DNA from: Paracoccus zeaxanthinifaciens ATCC 21588
GTDB lineage: Bacteria > Pseudomonadota > Alphaproteobacteria > Rhodobacterales > Rhodobacteraceae
Length of the DNA: 64,000 nt
Direction of reading: 5' to 3'
NCBI RefSeq assembly: GCF_000420145.1
Contig: NZ_ATUJ01000005.1
Span: 124,001-188,000 of the forward strand
Shown here: in pieces, positions 60,979 to 64,000 of the stretch
Layout of the letters: every line of letters starts with the position of its first letter
How positions within the stretch are numbered: the first letter of the stretch is position 1
Notes under the pieces: generated by a model
What the model was told of the DNA's origin: nothing
The model's database searches: none
Seen by the model: the letters and a program-made list of their open reading frames with translations, nothing else
Translations under genes and position numbers: made by a program

Positions 60979-61706
60979 CCGAGCTTTCGCTGATCGGGAT
61001 CGGGGCCGGAAACCCCGATCACCTGACCTTCCAGGCGGCCCGGGCATTGTCCCGGGCCGATCTGATCCTGATCCCCCTCAAGGGCGAGGAGAAGGCCGAC
61101 CTTGCGGGCCTGCGCGCGCAGATCGTGGCCACCCATGCGCCGCAGGGCCGCGTGGTGCGCTTCGACCTGCCACAGCGGGCATCGGGCGGCAATTACCTGT
61201 CCCATGTGAACGACTGGCACGATGCGATCGCGGACGCGTGGCGGGCGCAGATCGACGCGCATCTGCCGGGCGGCGGCACGGTCGCGGTGCTGGTCTGGGG
61301 GGACCCGTCGCTTTACGACAGCAGCCTGCGGATCGCGGAACGGCTGGGCCTGCCGGTGCGCGTCGTGCCGGGGATCACCGCGATCCAGGCGCTGTGCGCG
61401 GCCCATGCGATCCCGCTGAACGATCTTGCCGCCCCCGTGCAGATCACCACCGGACGCCGGTTGCGCGACGAGGGCTGGCCCCCCGGCGCGGACCGCGTCG
61501 TCGTCATGCTGGACGGTCATTGCGCCTTTGCCGACCTGCCGCCCCACGGCCTGCACATCTGGTGGGGCGCCTATCTGGGGATGGAGCGCGAGATCATCGC
61601 GGAAGGCCCGCTGGCCGAGGCCGCCCCGCGCATCAGGACGATGCGCGCCGAGGCCCGCGCGCGGCATGGCTGGATCATGGACTGCTATCTTCTGGCGCGC
61701 GGCTGA
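60975..61706 (+). CDS. cobF: Precorrin-6A synthase (deacetylating)
   Basis: A 243-residue SAM methyltransferase (C1-methylation with loss of acetate) unique to the aerobic pathway. It has LSLIGIGAGNPDHLTFQA, LIPLKGEEKADLAGLR, VLVWGDPSLYDSSLRIAE, VVPGITAIQALCAAH and HIWWGAYLGMEREI. The GTG start at 60975 overlaps the upstream stop (GTGA). It is separated from the other cob genes by riboswitch 2 and the permease gene. A bidirectional terminator follows. Confidence 0.94.
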   Translation: MTELSLIGIGAGNPDHLTFQAARALSRADLILIPLKGEEKADLAGLRAQIVATHAPQGRVVRFDLPQRASGGNYLSHVNDWHDAIADAWRAQIDAHLPGGGTVAVLVWGDPSLYDSSLRIAERLGLPVRVVPGITAIQALCAAHAIPLNDLAAPVQITTGRRLRDEGWPPGADRVVVMLDGHCAFADLPPHGLHIWWGAYLGMEREIIAEGPLAEAAPRIRTMRAEARARHGWIMDCYLLARG

Positions 61707-61727
61707 GAAATCGCGGGCCTAAAAACG

Positions 61728-61756
61728 AAGGCGGCCCCGAAACCGGGGCCGCCTTT
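61728..61756. terminator. Bidirectional terminator between cobF and carB
   Basis: AAGGCGGCCCCG pairs with CGGGGCCGCCTT (12 bp, loop AAAC). T-residues flank it on the plus strand and AAAAACGAAGG precedes it, giving TTCGTTTTT on the minus strand. It lies in the 67 bases between the convergent genes and can stop both. Confidence 0.9.
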
Positions 61757-61773
61757 GATCGTCTACAGAAGGC

Positions 61774-64000
61774 TCAGGCCTGAAGCGAGCGGACGCCGAC
61801 CTCGCCCTCGCCCCGCGACTTGATCGCCGCCACCGCCGCGATGCTGCCCGCGGCCGTGGTGAAATACGGGATCTTGTCATACAGCGCGACGGCGCGGATC
61901 TCGCGGCTGTCGGCGATGGCCTGCGCGCCCTCGGTCGTGTTCAGCACCATCGTGATCTCGCCGTTCTTCAGGCGGTCCACGATGTTCGGGCGACCTTCAT
62001 AGACCTTGTTGACGCGCTGCGTCTCGACCCCGTGGCCCGCCAGGAAGTCCGCCGTCCCCGAGGTCGAGACCAGCGTGAAGCCCATCTGCGTCAGGTCGCG
62101 CGCGGCCTGCGCCAGGGCTTCGCTCTTGTCGGAATCCTTGACCGAGACGAAGACGCGCCCCTCGTGCGGCAGGTGCGTGCCCGCACCCACCTGCGCCTTC
62201 AGGAAGGCGCGCGGGAAGTTGCGGTCCCAGCCCATCACCTCGCCGGTGGAACGCATCTCCGGCCCCAGCAGCGTGTCGACGCCCGGGAAGCGGGCGAAGG
62301 GCAGCACGGCCTCCTTGACCGAGAACCAGGGCGTGATCGGATCGGCCAGGGTCATCGGGTCGGCGAAGGGCAGGTCGTCCTCGGGGCCGACGCCCTCGGG
62401 ATAGGGCGCGCGGGCGGGGAAGTTCGACATCGGCTCGCCCGCCATCAGGCGCGCGGCGATCGAGGCGATGGCGCTGTCGGTGGCCTTCGCGACGAAGGGC
62501 ACCGTGCGGCTGGCGCGCGGGTTCACCTCCAGCACGTAGATCTCGTCGCCCTTCAGCGCGAACTGCACGTTCATCAGGCCGACGACCTTCAGCGCGCGCG
62601 CCATCTCGACGGTCTGGCGCTTCAGCTCCTCGATGGTGGGGGCGTCCAGCGTGTGCGGCGGCAGCGAGCAGGCGCTGTCGCCCGAATGGACGCCGGCTTC
62701 CTCGATATGCTCCATGATGCCCGCGACATGGACGGTCTTGCCGTCCGACAGCGCGTCCACATCGACCTCGATCGCGCCGGCCAGATAGCTGTCCAGCAGG
62801 ACCGGGTTCTTGCCCGACACCGTCACCGCCTCGCGGATATAGCGCTTGAGGTGGTCCATGTCGCGCACGATCTCCATCGCGCGGCCGCCAAGGACATAGG
62901 ACGGGCGGATCACCAGCGGGAAGCCGATGCGGCCCGCGATCTCGATCGCCTGCTCGTCGGTGCTGGCGATGCCGTTGATCGGCTGCTTGAGGCCCAGGTC
63001 GTTCAGCAGCTTCTGGAACCGCTCGCGGTCCTCGGCAAGGTCGATCGCGTCGGGGGTGGTGCCCAGGATCGGGATGCCCTCGGCCTCGAGATCGTTTGCC
63101 AGCTTCAGCGGCGTCTGGCCGCCGAACTGGACGATGACGCCGTGCAGGGTGCCGTTCTCCTGCTCGGTGCGCAGGATCTCCAGCACATGCTCCAGGGTCA
63201 GCGGCTCGAAATACAGGCGGTCGCTGGTGTCATAGTCGGTGCTGACCGTCTCGGGGTTGCAGTTGACCATGATGGTCTCGTAGCCCGCGCCGGTCAGCGC
63301 GAAGCAGGCGTGACAGCAGCAATAGTCGAACTCGATCCCCTGGCCGATCCGGTTCGGACCGCCGCCCAGGATGACGACCTTCTTGGCGTCCGAGGGGCGC
63401 GATTCGCATTCCACCTCGCCCATCGCGGGGGCTTCGTAGGTCGAATACATGTAGGGGGTCTGGGCCTCGAACTCGGCGGCGCAGGTATCGATGCGCTTGA
63501 AGACGGGCTTGATGTCCAGCGCGCGGCGGGCGCGGCGGATCTCGGCCTCGTCCCGGCCGGTCAGATGCGCAAGGCGGGCATCGGTGAAGCCCATCATCTT
63601 GGTCGCGCGCAGGTCGTCGGCATCCTCGGGCAGGCCGCCCTCGCGGATGCGATGCTCGGCGTCCACGATTTCGCGGATGCGGGCCAGGAACCAGGGGTCG
63701 AAACTGGTGACGCGCTGGATCTCGTCATTGGTCATGCCGAAGCGCATCGCCTCGGCGATGATGCGGATGCGGTCGGGCGTCTGCTTGGACAGCGCCGCGA
63801 TCACGGCGGGCTTGCCCTGCTCGGCGGCGCCCTCGATCACGATCTCGTCCAGGCCGGTCAGCCCGTTCTCCATCGAGGTCAGCGCCTTCTGCAGCGATTC
63901 GTGGAAGCTGCGGCCGATGGCCATGACCTCGCCCACCGACTTCATCGCGGTGGTCAGTTCGGGCTTGCTGCCGGGAAACTTCTCGAAGGCGAAGCGCGGG
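61774..64000 (-). CDS. carB: Carbamoyl-phosphate synthase large subunit, C-terminal part
   Basis: About the last 742 residues of CarB; the N-terminus lies beyond the right window edge. The fragment begins in the first ATP-grasp region ([20 protein letters not shown]), includes the oligomerisation domain, the second ATP-grasp with [34 protein letters not shown] and [15 protein letters not shown], and ends with the MGS-like allosteric domain ([16 protein letters not shown]). It makes carbamoyl phosphate for arginine and pyrimidine synthesis with CarA. Confidence 0.96.
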   Translation of the reverse strand, partial: PRFAFEKFPGSKPELTTAMKSVGEVMAIGRSFHESLQKALTSMENGLTGLDEIVIEGAAEQGKPAVIAALSKQTPDRIRIIAEAMRFGMTNDEIQRVTSFDPWFLARIREIVDAEHRIREGGLPEDADDLRATKMMGFTDARLAHLTGRDEAEIRRARRALDIKPVFKRIDTCAAEFEAQTPYMYSTYEAPAMGEVECESRPSDAKKVVILGGGPNRIGQGIEFDYCCCHACFALTGAGYETIMVNCNPETVSTDYDTSDRLYFEPLTLEHVLEILRTEQENGTLHGVIVQFGGQTPLKLANDLEAEGIPILGTTPDAIDLAEDRERFQKLLNDLGLKQPINGIASTDEQAIEIAGRIGFPLVIRPSYVLGGRAMEIVRDMDHLKRYIREAVTVSGKNPVLLDSYLAGAIEVDVDALSDGKTVHVAGIMEHIEEAGVHSGDSACSLPPHTLDAPTIEELKRQTVEMARALKVVGLMNVQFALKGDEIYVLEVNPRASRTVPFVAKATDSAIASIAARLMAGEPMSNFPARAPYPEGVGPEDDLPFADPMTLADPITPWFSVKEAVLPFARFPGVDTLLGPEMRSTGEVMGWDRNFPRAFLKAQVGAGTHLPHEGRVFVSVKDSDKSEALAQAARDLTQMGFTLVSTSGTADFLAGHGVETQRVNKVYEGRPNIVDRLKNGEITMVLNTTEGAQAIADSREIRAVALYDKIPYFTTAAGSIAAVAAIKSRGEGEVGVRSLQA

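Noticed and set aside
1..64000. Prophage, integrative element or defence island
   Set aside because: No integrase, transposase, phage structural gene, restriction-modification, toxin-antitoxin or CRISPR genes were seen. Codon usage looks uniform and all clusters are metabolic.

Overview
This window looks like chromosomal DNA of a high-GC alphaproteobacterium, most likely Rhodobacteraceae and Paracoccus-like. The evidence is the strong GC bias at third codon positions, dense ATGA/TGATG gene overlaps, a GAAC-N7-GAAC type SOS box, the aerobic (cobN/cobG/cobF) cobalamin pathway, and TRAP and FrcBCA-type ABC uptake systems. I see no insertion sequence, prophage, CRISPR array, tRNA or rRNA. It is mostly metabolic and accessory-metabolic gene clusters. 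Family assignments were made by reading the translations, without database searches.

Layout. 0-1.4 kb: the start of a siderophore-binding protein gene, a DUF2218 gene and an orphan, SOS-box-controlled ImuA-like gene. 1.5-3.5 kb: a GlcNAc kinase-like gene with nagA. 3.5-15.2 kb: a myo-inositol catabolic and uptake cluster read on the minus strand (iolG, a TIM-barrel isomerase, ABC binding protein/permease/ATPase, a two-domain iolC, iolD, iolE, iolB). A divergent LacI-type regulator lies across two identical palindromic operators. 15.2-17.0 kb: a YgiC/YgiB-like pair. 17.0-21.7 kb: a LacI-type GntR-like repressor, gluconokinase and a TRAP transporter, with a perfect 18-bp operator in the gntK promoter, closed by a strong terminator. 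21.7-25.5 kb: an OsmF-YehYXW type osmoprotectant ABC transporter. 25.5-34.2 kb: the glycogen operon glgB-glgC-glgA-glgX and a divergent GH13 glucosidase. 34.2-41.5 kb: two LysR regulators, two MhqO-like ring-cleaving dioxygenases (one fused to an alpha/beta hydrolase), a DoxX/CatE-like pair, pirin and a DUF924 protein; I read this as a quinone/catechol detoxification locus. 41.6-47.0 kb: a histone-deacetylase-family amidohydrolase, an extended asparaginase, aroQ and trehalose synthesis (otsA, otsB).

47.0-61.7 kb is a large cobalamin cluster. cobO lies divergently, then come a B12 riboswitch, a DUF1636 gene, cobW-cobN-cobG-cobH-cobI-cobJ, an inverted cobK, cobL-cobE-cobM-cobB, a second B12 riboswitch, a solo CbiM-like cobalt permease gene and cobF. 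Together these cover much of the precorrin-2 to cob(I)yrinic acid a,c-diamide route plus adenosylation. cobS/cobT, cobA and the lower-ligand genes are not in the window. 61.7-64 kb is the 3' part of carB on the minus strand.

Most promising second-look items: the inverted cobK embedded with no spacing inside the cob operon (a candidate noncontiguous operon); the in-frame dioxygenase-hydrolase fusion that keeps a perfect internal Shine-Dalgarno and start codon; the catDE/mhqOD-like electrophile locus; the SOS-box orphan imuA-like gene; and several clear palindromic operators.
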